Below are positions 1 to 8,143 of a DNA stretch of 64,000 nt, piece by piece. A program made the translations under genes and the position numbers. The notes beneath the pieces were generated by a model that searched no databases, was not told where the DNA came from, and worked only from the letters and a program-made list of their open reading frames with translations. Within the stretch, counting starts at the first letter, position 1; each line of letters begins with the position of its first letter. This stretch comes from Comamonadaceae bacterium G21597-S1 (GTDB lineage Bacteria > Pseudomonadota > Gammaproteobacteria > Burkholderiales > Burkholderiaceae_C): the NCBI GenBank assembly GCA_027214345.1, contig JAPWHR010000007.1, positions 1 to 64,000 of the forward strand, read 5' to 3'.

Positions 1-75
1 GCGCTTCACTTCGCTCACTGTGACCAGCTCGCGGGAGGACTTGCACCTCCAGGAGTGCGCCCATGCTGGGCGCAC
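1..75 (-). mobile_element. 5' end of a group II (probably class C) intron, cut by the window edge
   Basis: Read on the minus strand from position 75, the sequence starts GTGCGCCCAGCATGGG and continues with a GGAGG / CCTCC hairpin around a TGCAAGT loop (about 46-29). This is the layout of the 5' end of domain I in IIC introns such as the Oceanobacillus iheyensis intron (GUGUGCCCGGCAUGGG, then a similar hairpin). It begins just after the T-tract of a rho-independent terminator on the same strand, which is where class C introns are known to insert. The reverse transcriptase/maturase and the 3' end would lie to the left of the window. The identification rests on remembered family sequence, so it is likely but not proven. 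Confidence 0.7.
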
Positions 76-79
76 CATG

Positions 80-104
80 AAAAAGCCCGGCCGGGGCCGG
101 GCTT
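80..104 (-). terminator. Rho-independent terminator of the desaturase gene
   Basis: On the minus strand the arms AAGCCCGGCC and GGCCGGGCTT form a very GC-rich hairpin, followed by TTT. It lies about 55 nt after the desaturase stop codon and directly before the intron tip. Confidence 0.8.
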
Positions 105-157
105 GTCGTGGTTGCGGCTGACGCCTGGACGTGTCAGCGCGTCAGGTAGCGAATCCG

Positions 158-1372
158 TCAGGCCCTGGCAGCACGCAACTTGAACGAGAACTCGCGCAGC
201 GCCGCGATGCCGCTGCTCTCGGCGCGATGGCACCAGGCCTGCAGGTCGACGGCCAGTTGCTCGCGCGACTGCGAGGTGTTGAGCCAGAGTTGGCGCAGTT
301 CCTCGCGCATGGTCACCATCTTGTCCAGCGCCGGATGGGCCGCACGGGCCAGCGCCAATTGTGGAGCGGCCGCTGCGGGCACCTTGTCGGCGTCACGGTG
401 CAACCAGCGCTTGGCCGCCACCAGTACCGCGACGTCCCCGCGCTTGGCCTTGATGGTCGCCAGTTCAGCGACACACGCCTTGCGCAGGTCCTTGGCGTAA
501 CCGGCCATGACTTCGTAGCGGTGGGCAATCAGGGCCTCGAGCGTCTTCTCGTCGGCCACCGGGCGCACATCGCCGAGTTGCAGCTTCGGTGGCGTCTTCT
601 TGACGCGGGCCAGTCCCAGCTTGGCCAGGATGCTGATGTAGACCCAGCCGATATCGAACTCATACGGCTTGACCGAGAATTTGGCCGACGTCGGATAGGT
701 GTGGTGGTTGTTGTGCAGTTCCTCGCCGCCGATCATGATGCCCCACGGCACGATATTGGTGCTCGCGTCGGCCGCCTCGAAATTGCGGTAACCCCAGTAG
801 TGGCCGATGCCGTTGATGACACCGGCGGCGGTGAACGGAATCCACACCATCTGGACAGCCCAGACCGCCAGGCCGGCGGCGCCGAACAAGGCCAGGTCGA
901 TCACCATCATCAGGCCGACGCCTTGCCAGCTGAAACGCGAATACAGATTGCGCTCGAGCCAGTCGTTGGGGCAACCCTGGCTGTACTTGTTCAGGGTTTC
1001 CTGGTTCTTGGACTCGGCCCGGTACAACTCGGCGCCTTGCCAGAACACCTTCTTGATGCCATGGGCGACCGGGCTGTGCGGATCGTCGGAGGTTTCACAC
1101 TTGGCGTGGTGCTTGCGGTGAATGGACACCCATTCACGCGTCACCTGGCCGGTGCCGATCCACAACCAGAAGCGGAAGAAATGCGCCGGGATCGCATGCA
1201 GATCCATTGCTCGATGCGCCTGGTGGCGGTGCAGATAGATGGTGACGCTGGCAATCGTGATGTGCGTCGTCACCAGCGTGTACAGGACGATTTCCCACCA
1301 GGTCAGATCCCATAGTCCGTGCGACAGCCATTCGACAATGGCGTTCAGGACAGCCCAGTCAGGTAGCAACAT
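158..1372 (-). CDS. Acyl-CoA/acyl-lipid delta-9-type fatty acid desaturase
   Basis: A membrane di-iron enzyme of 404 residues that introduces a double bond into saturated acyl chains. All three histidine boxes are visible: HRHQAH at residues 48-53, HRKHH at 85-89 and HNNHH near 220. Hydrophobic segments lie between them, the usual arrangement of the stearoyl-CoA desaturase-like family. The last ~110 residues form a charged helical extension beyond the catalytic core. Transcription runs left into a strong terminator, so it is probably a single-gene unit downstream of rsmB. Its electron donor is not encoded nearby. The exact substrate (acyl-CoA or phospholipid-bound chain) cannot be read from the sequence. 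Confidence 0.88.
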   Translation of the reverse strand: MLLPDWAVLNAIVEWLSHGLWDLTWWEIVLYTLVTTHITIASVTIYLHRHQAHRAMDLHAIPAHFFRFWLWIGTGQVTREWVSIHRKHHAKCETSDDPHSPVAHGIKKVFWQGAELYRAESKNQETLNKYSQGCPNDWLERNLYSRFSWQGVGLMMVIDLALFGAAGLAVWAVQMVWIPFTAAGVINGIGHYWGYRNFEAADASTNIVPWGIMIGGEELHNNHHTYPTSAKFSVKPYEFDIGWVYISILAKLGLARVKKTPPKLQLGDVRPVADEKTLEALIAHRYEVMAGYAKDLRKACVAELATIKAKRGDVAVLVAAKRWLHRDADKVPAAAAPQLALARAAHPALDKMVTMREELRQLWLNTSQSREQLAVDLQAWCHRAESSGIAALREFSFKLRAARA

Positions 1373-1540
1373 CTTTTTCGTCTCTCTCTAGTCAGTGGTC
1401 AGGTGTTGAAGGGTATGCCGGGCACGCGTGCAGGCTCTTGCCTGTTGCCGCATGTCCAACCACCCCGCATTTTAGGCGGGGCAAGGCGATTTCACCTAGC
1501 CCGAATCCTAGCTATTGGCAAAAAGTAACAATTCAATCGA

Positions 1541-2818
1541 TCATGACGTCTTTTTTCGCCAAATGGCGGCAAAAAATCCATCTGTGGCATGTCGATGTGG
1601 CCAAAGCCGGAGGTAAGAGGCGCCATTCAAGCCCTGCCGGCACAGGGAATTGGCCTGATCGACCTTCAATTCGGTCAATGTGTCGTCCGCACGCAACGAT
1701 TCGAAGTCTGCGTGGGCGGCACTGAAGGCATCGGCCACGTCTTCGTTCTCCTGTCGCAGCAGGCTGCAGGTGGCATAGACCAGCCGCCCGCCGGGTTTGA
1801 GCAATCGGGCCGCGCTGGCCAGGATCGCGGCCTGGGTTGCCGCCATCTGCTCCACCACGGCGGCATCCTGGCGCCATTTCAGGTCGGGGTTGCGGCGCAG
1901 CGTGCCCAGTCCCGAACACGGTGCATCGACCAAGACCCGATCGATCTTGCCCGCAAGCCGCTTGATGCGGTCGTCCCGCTCATGGCTGATCGCCACGGGA
2001 TGCACATTGGAAAGGCCGCTGCGCGCCAGGCGGGGCTTGAGTCCATCCAGGCGATGGGCCGAGGTGTCGAAGGCATACAGGCGCCCGGTGTTGCGCATGG
2101 CCGCCCCCAACGCCAGGGTCTTGCCACCGGCGCCGGCGCAGAAATCGACGACCATCTCGCCCCGATGGGCATCGACCAGCAAGGCCAGCAGCTGGGAGCC
2201 TTCGTCCTGCACTTCGAATGCGCCAGCCGCGTATGTGTCCAACCGGGTCAACGGCGGCTTGCCCTGCACACGCAGGCCCCACGGCGAATACGGCGTGTCG
2301 CTCGCCGTGACGCCCGCGGCAGCCAGCGTCGTGCGCACCTCGGCCCGCCTGGCCTTGAGCGTATTGACACGCAGGTCGAGCGGCGCCGGCTCGTTGAGGC
2401 TGGTCGCCAGCGGCCAGAAGTCCGGTCCGGTCTCGTCCTTGAGCCGCTGCGCCAGCCAGTCCGGCAGGTTGTGGCGATGGCGCTCCATCAAGGCAGCCGC
2501 GTCGACCTGGCCACAGGCATCGAGCCAGGCCTTTTCCTGATCGGTCAAGGCGCCATCGAGAAAGGCGCGCGGGGCATCGAAACCCAGGATCGCCATGCGC
2601 CGGGCCTTGGCGCCACTACCGGAAGGCGCCAGATGATCGAACAGCTGCTTCTTGCGCAACACCGCATATACGCTTTGGGTCAAGGTGGCCCGCTCGCGCG
2701 GCCCCAGCGACCGGTGATCGCGAAAAAAGCGCGCAACGACGGCGTCCGCCGGATGATCGAACTTCAGGACCAGCGCGACCAGGTCGGCGCAGGCCTGCAA
2801 CAAAGGGGCGGGATGCAT
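1541..2818 (-). CDS. rsmB: 16S rRNA (cytosine-C5) methyltransferase, RsmB/NOP2 family
   Basis: A 425-residue SAM-dependent RNA m5C methyltransferase that modifies 16S rRNA. The N-terminal ~130 residues are helical and NusB-like. The SAM-binding motif FCAGAGGKT lies near residue 226, the catalytic motif DAPCSGLGTLRRNPDLKWR begins near 295, and the second cysteine is in YATCS near 349. Length matches RsmB (about 430). The usual E. coli neighbours fmt and def are absent; purN lies 63 nt upstream on the same strand and may be co-transcribed. It could instead be an RsmB paralogue that modifies another cytosine. Confidence 0.85.
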   Translation of the reverse strand: MHPAPLLQACADLVALVLKFDHPADAVVARFFRDHRSLGPRERATLTQSVYAVLRKKQLFDHLAPSGSGAKARRMAILGFDAPRAFLDGALTDQEKAWLDACGQVDAAALMERHRHNLPDWLAQRLKDETGPDFWPLATSLNEPAPLDLRVNTLKARRAEVRTTLAAAGVTASDTPYSPWGLRVQGKPPLTRLDTYAAGAFEVQDEGSQLLALLVDAHRGEMVVDFCAGAGGKTLALGAAMRNTGRLYAFDTSAHRLDGLKPRLARSGLSNVHPVAISHERDDRIKRLAGKIDRVLVDAPCSGLGTLRRNPDLKWRQDAAVVEQMAATQAAILASAARLLKPGGRLVYATCSLLRQENEDVADAFSAAHADFESLRADDTLTELKVDQANSLCRQGLNGASYLRLWPHRHATDGFFAAIWRKKTS

Positions 2819-2881
2819 GGCGCGATTGTCCCACGCAGGTCGCCGGCGTCACCGCCCGGACGCCGGGGCCAGGATGGAGGT

Positions 2882-3472
2882 TCAGCGGCGCAACAAGGCG
2901 GCGACCGCCGCCGGGTAGATACGATGCTCCTGGGTCACGACGCGGGACGCCAGGCTGTCCGCGGTGTCACCCGGCAGCACCGGCACGGCCGCCTGGGCCA
3001 GGATCGGTCCGTTGTCGAGTTCGGCGGTGACCATGTGCACCGTCGCGCCCGCCACCCGGCAACCCGCGTCGAGCGCCCGCTGGTGGGTGTGCAGACCGGT
3101 GAACGCCGGCAGCAACGACGGATGGATGTTGACCAGCCGGCCTTCGTAGTGGGCGACGAATCCGGGCGTGAGCACCCGCATGAAGCCGGCCAGCACCACC
3201 AGCGCCGGACGGCCACCGGGATCATGCCGGTCGATCGCCTGGGCCAGCGCCTGGTCGAACGCCTCGCGCTCGCCGAACGACCGATGGTCCACGACCTCGG
3301 TCGCGATCCCCTGCTCTTGTGCATGGACCAGACCGCCGGCCTGCGGTCGGTTGCTGATCACGGCCGCCACCCGCGCCTGCAGCCGCTGCTCCCAGTTTTC
3401 CCGGCGCGCCGCGCGGACGATGGCGGCCATGTTTGACCCGGTGCCGGAGATCAGGATCACGATATTCTTCAT
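2882..3472 (-). CDS. purN: Phosphoribosylglycinamide formyltransferase 1
   Basis: Transfers a formyl group from 10-formyl-THF to GAR, the third step of purine synthesis. The 196-residue protein shows the N-terminal phosphate loop SGTGSNM (residues ~9-15), the catalytic stretch NIHPSLLPAFTG (about 113-124, holding the conserved Asn and His) and the conserved Asp in ELDNGPIL near 152. It is slightly shorter than E. coli PurN (212). On the minus strand a GATAAT box at 3488-3483 lies only about 10 nt before the start codon, implying a very short leader. It is divergent from the acyl-CoA dehydrogenase genes. Confidence 0.92.
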   Translation of the reverse strand: MKNIVILISGTGSNMAAIVRAARRENWEQRLQARVAAVISNRPQAGGLVHAQEQGIATEVVDHRSFGEREAFDQALAQAIDRHDPGGRPALVVLAGFMRVLTPGFVAHYEGRLVNIHPSLLPAFTGLHTHQRALDAGCRVAGATVHMVTAELDNGPILAQAAVPVLPGDTADSLASRVVTQEHRIYPAAVAALLRR

Positions 3473-3482
3473 AGATCACAAA

Positions 3483-3516
3483 ATTATCGCCGCCGGCCAC
3501 AAGGACTTATCCTTGT
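3483..3516. promoter_or_regulatory. Divergent purN / acyl-CoA dehydrogenase promoter region with an inverted repeat
   Basis: Contains a perfect 7-bp inverted repeat, ACAAGGA-CTTA-TCCTTGT (3499-3516). It covers the expected -35 area of a minus-strand purN promoter whose -10 would be GATAAT (3488-3483). A plus-strand TACAAC (3551-3556) may be the -10 for the gene starting at 3584. The repeat could be an operator; no regulator gene lies next to it. Confidence 0.4.
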
Positions 3517-3583
3517 CGCGCCTCGGACATGCAAAATCGCACGACCGTGCTACAACACCGCTTCCCCGTTTGGAGACATCTGT

Positions 3584-4762
3584 ATGGATCTGGCATTCAC
3601 CCCTGAAGAACAAGCATTTCGCGAGGAGATCCGAGCCTGGGTTGCGGACAACCTGCCTGCCGACATCTCGCACAAGGTGCTCCATGCGCTGCACCTGAGC
3701 CGCGACGACATGCAGCGCTGGGCCAGGATCCTGGGCAAGAAGGGCTGGCTGGGCCACGGCTGGCCGAAGGAATTCGGCGGCCCGGGCTGGAACTCGGTGC
3801 AGAAGCACCTGTTCGAGGAGGAGTGTGCGCTGGCGGGCGCGCCCCGCGTCGTTCCCTTCGGGCCGGTCATGGTGGCCCCTGTCATCATGGCCTTCGGCAG
3901 CCCCGAGCAGCAGGCCCGCTTTCTGCCGGGCATCGCCAGCGGCGAGGTGTGGTGGAGCCAGGGCTACAGCGAACCGGGCTCCGGCAGCGACCTGGCCTCG
4001 CTCAAGACACGTGCCGAGCGCCGGGGCAACAGCTACGTCGTCAACGGCCAGAAGACCTGGACCACGCTGGGTCAATACGGCGAATGGATCTTCTGCCTGG
4101 TGCGTACCAGCACCGAAGGCAAGCCGCAGACCGGCATCAGCTTCCTGCTGATCGACATGAAGTCGCCCGGCGTCACCGTGCGGCCGATCCGGCTGCTCGA
4201 TGGCAGCGTGGAGGTCAACGAGGTGTTCTTCGACAACGTCGAGGTGCCGGCCGAAAACCTCATCGGCGAGGAGAACAAGGGCTGGACCTATGCCAAGCAC
4301 CTGCTGAGCCACGAACGTACCAACATCGCCGACGTCAACCGGGCCAAGCGCGAGCTCGAACGGCTCAAGCGCATCGCCAAGGCCGAAGGCGTGTACGACG
4401 ATACCCGCTTCCGCGACGAGATTGCCCGCCTCGAGGTCGACGTCGTGGCACTGGAGATGATGGTACTGCGCGTGCTGGCGGCCGAGAAGTCGGGCAAGCA
4501 GTCACTGGACGTGGCCGGCTTGCTGAAGATCCGGGGCAGCGAGATCCAGCAGCGCTACAGCGAACTGATGATGCTGGCGGCCGGGCCTTATGCCCTGCCG
4601 CTGATCCATGAGGCCATGGAAGCCGGATGGCAGGGTGACGCGGTCGGTGCGCTGCACTGCGCGCCGCTGGCCACGACCTACCTGAACATGCGCAAGACCA
4701 CCATCTATGGGGGCTCCAACGAAGTGCAGCGCAACATCGTGTCGCAGGTGGTGCTGGGCTAG
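3584..4762 (+). CDS. pimC: Acyl-CoA dehydrogenase, PimC-like large subunit
   Basis: An FAD enzyme of 392 residues that oxidises an acyl-CoA at the alpha-beta position. It has the N-terminal helical domain, the FAD/substrate signature YSEPGSGSDLASL near residue 127, and a C-terminal helical domain ending in IYGGSNEVQRNIVSQVVLG. The residue after IYG is Gly, where classical enzymes have the catalytic Glu (IYEGT). This is known in heteromeric acyl-CoA dehydrogenases. With the second dehydrogenase 72 nt downstream, it resembles the PimC/PimD pair described for pimeloyl-CoA (dicarboxylic acid) breakdown. The substrate assignment is an inference from family resemblance. Confidence 0.72.
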   Translation: MDLAFTPEEQAFREEIRAWVADNLPADISHKVLHALHLSRDDMQRWARILGKKGWLGHGWPKEFGGPGWNSVQKHLFEEECALAGAPRVVPFGPVMVAPVIMAFGSPEQQARFLPGIASGEVWWSQGYSEPGSGSDLASLKTRAERRGNSYVVNGQKTWTTLGQYGEWIFCLVRTSTEGKPQTGISFLLIDMKSPGVTVRPIRLLDGSVEVNEVFFDNVEVPAENLIGEENKGWTYAKHLLSHERTNIADVNRAKRELERLKRIAKAEGVYDDTRFRDEIARLEVDVVALEMMVLRVLAAEKSGKQSLDVAGLLKIRGSEIQQRYSELMMLAAGPYALPLIHEAMEAGWQGDAVGALHCAPLATTYLNMRKTTIYGGSNEVQRNIVSQVVLG

Positions 4763-4834
4763 GCGCCGGCGCAAGCATCCGCCGGACCATCCCGCACGCA
4801 CGTACGCAATCAACGACCGACAACAGGTGACGAT

Positions 4835-5950
4835 ATGGATTTTGATTTCAGCGAAGACCAGGACCAGCTGCGTGAAGCCGTGCGCAAATGGGTCGAAAAG
4901 GCCTATACCTTCGAGCGGCGCCGCTCGATCGTGGCGGACGGCGGTTTCTCCGCCGACGCCTACCGCGAGGTGGCCGAACTCGGCCTGTGCGGCCTGTACG
5001 TCCCGGAGAACCTCGGCGGCATGGGCATGGGCCCGGTCGAGGGCATGATCGCGATGGAGGAACTCGGGCGCGGCATCGTGCTCGAGCCGCTGACGCAGGC
5101 ATTGATCGCCGGCGCGTTGCTCAGCGCCTATGCACCCCAGGCGCTGGCCGCGCACTGGGCGCCGTTGGTAGCCAGCGGTGAAAAGATCGTCAGCCTGGCC
5201 TACCAGGAGCGGGCCGGTCGTTATCGACTTGACGTCTGCGCCACCAGCGCCCGCAAGCAGGGCGATGGCTGGACGCTGAGCGGCCACAAGAGCCTGGTCG
5301 TGGCCGGTGCGAAGGCCGATGCCTGGATCGTCAGTGCCACCGTCGACGGCACGCTGGGCATGTTCCTGGTCGAGCGCTCCGCCGCGGGAGCGTCCGTCCG
5401 TGGTTATGGCACCGTGGACGGCGCCTGCGCCGCCGAGCTGACGCTGGAGCAGGCCCCGGCACAATGCATCAGCCTGGACGGCCTGGCGGCACTCGAGCAT
5501 GCGGTCGACATCGGCATTGCCGCGACCTGCGCCGAGGCCGTGGGCGTGATGGACCAGACGCTGGCCATCACCGTCGACTACATGAACACCCGCAAGCAGT
5601 TCGGCGTCGTGATCAGCAGCTTCCAGGCGCTCAAGCACCGGGTCGCCGACATGAAGATGCAACTCGAACTGGCGCGCTCGATGAGTTATTACGCCTCGCT
5701 CAAGCTCAACAGCCCGGCGAGCGAACGACGCGCGGCCCTGGCGCGCGCCAAGTACCAGCTCGGGCAGTCGATGCGCTTCGTCGGCCAGCAGGCCGTCCAA
5801 CTGCATGGCGGCATCGGCGTGACCGACGAATACATCGTCAGCCATTACTTCAAGCGGCTGACCCAGATGGAAATGGTGTTCGGCGACACGCTGCACCACC
5901 TGGGCGAGGTCTCGGAACGCATGCAGGACAGCGCCGGCGTCTTCGCCTGA
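4835..5950 (+). CDS. pimD: Acyl-CoA dehydrogenase, PimD-like small subunit
   Basis: A 371-residue acyl-CoA dehydrogenase fold protein that pairs with the gene upstream. It keeps the N-terminal helical domain (MDFDFSEDQDQLREAV) and the C-terminal FAD-domain region (MNTRKQFGVVISSFQALKH near residue 255, QLHGGIGVTDEY near 325). The middle beta domain is diverged and lacks the GSGSD signature of its partner. That is typical of one chain of an alpha2-beta2 enzyme in which only one subunit type holds a full active site. The two start codons share the pattern ATGGATxTxG...GAAGACCAG, consistent with an old duplication. Confidence 0.7.
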   Translation: MDFDFSEDQDQLREAVRKWVEKAYTFERRRSIVADGGFSADAYREVAELGLCGLYVPENLGGMGMGPVEGMIAMEELGRGIVLEPLTQALIAGALLSAYAPQALAAHWAPLVASGEKIVSLAYQERAGRYRLDVCATSARKQGDGWTLSGHKSLVVAGAKADAWIVSATVDGTLGMFLVERSAAGASVRGYGTVDGACAAELTLEQAPAQCISLDGLAALEHAVDIGIAATCAEAVGVMDQTLAITVDYMNTRKQFGVVISSFQALKHRVADMKMQLELARSMSYYASLKLNSPASERRAALARAKYQLGQSMRFVGQQAVQLHGGIGVTDEYIVSHYFKRLTQMEMVFGDTLHHLGEVSERMQDSAGVFA

Positions 5951-6080
5951 CCGCGGCCGGCGCTTCGTCCCACCAATTGAGCATGGCCCCGGCGCCCACC
6001 GAGGGCCCTGCGCGCGACCATCACCGTCGGGCCCGGCAGCCGGAACAGCCGTTCCGGTCCTGGTGGCCCCGGGAGGCACC

Positions 6081-7400
6081 ATGGTCGACATCGTCCACGC
6101 CGCCGCATCGCGGGCGGCCCCAAGGCACGGAACCGACTTCGAACGCTGGCTGATCGCGCGCTCGTTTCGCATGGTCGTGCCGCTGTGCCGGCTGGGTTTG
6201 CTGGTGGCCACGCTGATGCTGCTCCTCGTCGACCCGCTACTGTTTGCCAACGGCACCTGGGGCGACCGGCCGCAACACCACCAATTGCCCCTGTGGCATG
6301 CCGCGGCGGCGCTGTATTTCGCCGTCTTCCTGCTGTATGCGCCCCGACTGGCCGGGCACCGGGCACGCAAGGCCTGCCTGGCATGGTGCATGGCCCTGGG
6401 CGCTGCGCTGTTCGCCTGGTTCGGCACCCTGTCGTGGGTCCTGAGCGGTGACATGTCGACCTACGCCATCTTCCTGCTGACCATGGTCTGCGTGTTCAGC
6501 TACCCCGGCGCGCTGCGCAGGGCCCTGGGCGTCGCCAGCACCGCCGCGTTGTCGGCGTCGATCCTGTGGTTCGACGGCGGCAGCGTGTTCTTCACCAGTG
6601 GAGCGGCGTTCAACCTGGCCGCACTGACCGGGGTCGCCCTGCTGCTCGATGCCTACCTGATGACCATGAACCGCGCCCTGTTCGACGAAAAGCGCATGGT
6701 CGAGCACGAACGGGCACGCGCCGACGCGGTGCTGTTCAACGCCCTGCCGATGTCGATCGCCAACGAACTCAAGCGCAACAACGCGGTGGCGACCCGCCGC
6801 CACGACCGCGTCTGTGTCCTGTTCGTCGACATCGTCGGCTTCACCCGCTTCGCCGCCGAGCACCCGCCCGATGCCGTGCTGCAGGTGCTCGACACCGTCT
6901 TTTCCGCCTTCGACACGCTGGTGGAGCACCACGGCGTCGAGAAGATCAAAACCATCGGCGACGCCTACATGGTGATCGGCACGCATGGGGCCACCCCGCT
7001 GGCCCAACTGGCGCTGGACATGCTGGCCGCCGTGGACGCATACAACCGCCATGCCGGTGGCGCGCTGCAGGTGCGCGCCGGCATGCACGTCGGCCCCGCC
7101 ATCACCGGTGTCATCGGCCTGCAGCGCCTGCACTACGACGTCTGGGGTGATGCGGTCAATATCGCCAGCCGCATGGAATCGACAGGCAGCGCCGGCCGGA
7201 TCCAGGTCAGCGACGCGGTATGGCAGGAATTGCGGCTGGTCTTCCGCTTCCGCTGCAGGGGCACGATCGCGGTCAAGGGCAAGGGCCCGATGTGCACCTT
7301 CTACCTGCTGGGTCGGCAGGCTGCCGTCGGCGGCAACACTGGACCGGATGCCGACGGGCACCGGCGCGCCGCCGAACTGCGCCCGAGGCTGGCCACCTGA
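6081..7400 (+). CDS. Membrane-bound class III adenylate cyclase
   Basis: Makes cAMP from ATP. A hydrophobic N-terminal half with about five or six membrane segments (residues ~25-200) is followed by a cytosolic class III catalytic domain (~245-425). Visible catalytic features are the metal-binding FVDIVGFT (~249-256) and IGDAYM aspartates, the ATP-selecting Lys in EKIKTIGD, and GDAVNIASRM with the transition-state Arg (~357-366). I chose ATG 6081 because GGGAGG lies 5 nt upstream; an in-frame GTG at 6063 has no ribosome site. The gene is 130 nt after the dehydrogenases and converges on the HNH gene with a 6-nt gap. What the membrane domain senses is unknown. Confidence 0.82.
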   Translation: MVDIVHAAASRAAPRHGTDFERWLIARSFRMVVPLCRLGLLVATLMLLLVDPLLFANGTWGDRPQHHQLPLWHAAAALYFAVFLLYAPRLAGHRARKACLAWCMALGAALFAWFGTLSWVLSGDMSTYAIFLLTMVCVFSYPGALRRALGVASTAALSASILWFDGGSVFFTSGAAFNLAALTGVALLLDAYLMTMNRALFDEKRMVEHERARADAVLFNALPMSIANELKRNNAVATRRHDRVCVLFVDIVGFTRFAAEHPPDAVLQVLDTVFSAFDTLVEHHGVEKIKTIGDAYMVIGTHGATPLAQLALDMLAAVDAYNRHAGGALQVRAGMHVGPAITGVIGLQRLHYDVWGDAVNIASRMESTGSAGRIQVSDAVWQELRLVFRFRCRGTIAVKGKGPMCTFYLLGRQAAVGGNTGPDADGHRRAAELRPRLAT

Positions 7401-7406
7401 ACCGGG

Positions 7407-7964
7407 TCAGGACATCAGCCGCGAGGACTTCGGCAGGTGGGTCATCAGGAATTCCATCTGGTCGGCCAGGATGCGCCGATTGCGCAAGATGAAATCCTCC
7501 CACAGGCTGGGCACGTACGGTGCATACAGCAACGGCATGTGCGCCTGCTCCGGTGTACGACTGCTCTTGCGGTGGTTGCAGGCGCGGCAGGCCGTCACGA
7601 CGTTCATCCAGGTGTCGACGCCGTTCTGCGCAAATGGCACGATGTGCTCGCGGGTCAGGCTTTCCTCGTGGTGCTGCTGGCCGCAGTAGGCGCAGATATT
7701 GCGGTCACGCGCGAACAGCTTGCTGTTGGTCAGGCTGGGTTTGAGGTGGAACGGATTGATGTTCGGAACGCCCTTGGTCCCGATGATGCTGTTGACCGCG
7801 ATGATCGACTGCTCGCCCGTCTGGGCATTGTGCCCGCCATGGAACACCGCCACTTCGCCGCCCGACTCCCAGCGCACCTCTCCCGCCGCATAGTGGATCA
7901 CGGCTTGTTCGAGCGAAATCCAGGATTGCGGCAAACCCTGGGCTGACAGCTTCAAGACCTTCAA
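7407..7964 (-). CDS. HNH endonuclease domain protein
   Basis: A 185-residue protein with a central zinc-ribbon HNH nuclease core: CAYCG (about residues 97-101), then EHIVPFAQNG with the catalytic His, and CRACNHRK with the second CxxC. The start is a TTG at 7964 preceded by AGGAGG 6 nt upstream; this gives the N-terminus MKVLKLSAQG, whereas longer in-frame extensions run into the divergent ribF region. The family is common and solitary in beta- and gammaproteobacteria, where it is usually a chromosomal gene of unknown role. No methylase or toxin gene is near, so a restriction function is not supported. Confidence 0.78.
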   Translation of the reverse strand: MKVLKLSAQGLPQSWISLEQAVIHYAAGEVRWESGGEVAVFHGGHNAQTGEQSIIAVNSIIGTKGVPNINPFHLKPSLTNSKLFARDRNICAYCGQQHHEESLTREHIVPFAQNGVDTWMNVVTACRACNHRKSSRTPEQAHMPLLYAPYVPSLWEDFILRNRRILADQMEFLMTHLPKSSRLMS

Positions 7965-8143
7965 GATACGCCTCCTGAATCTACGCCTTGCAACGTGGGC
8001 ACCGGTTGACACGGCCCGCCAGGAACATGGCGCAAACGGCCGCACAGTGGTGGGACACAATATACATGCTTTCCATGGCATGCCGCCGCCATACCCGCAT
8101 GTGGCCACATGCCTGTCAACCCCAAAAACAACAGTCCGACACC

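Noticed and set aside
1463-1481. Hairpin CCCCGC-ATTTTAG-GCGGGG between rsmB and the desaturase
   Set aside because: No T-run on either strand; it might be a weak terminator or hold a minus-strand TAAAAT box for the desaturase, but neither can be supported.
1589-3436. A 615-codon plus-strand frame over rsmB and purN
   Set aside because: It is antisense to two recognised enzymes and has low-complexity composition (Gly/Arg/Gln-rich).
6063-6080. GTG start at 6063 for the adenylate cyclase
   Set aside because: ATG 6081 has a clear GGGAGG ribosome site; the GTG has none.
7965-8143. FMN riboswitch upstream of ribF
   Set aside because: The conserved RFN sequence blocks are not present in this 180-nt gap.
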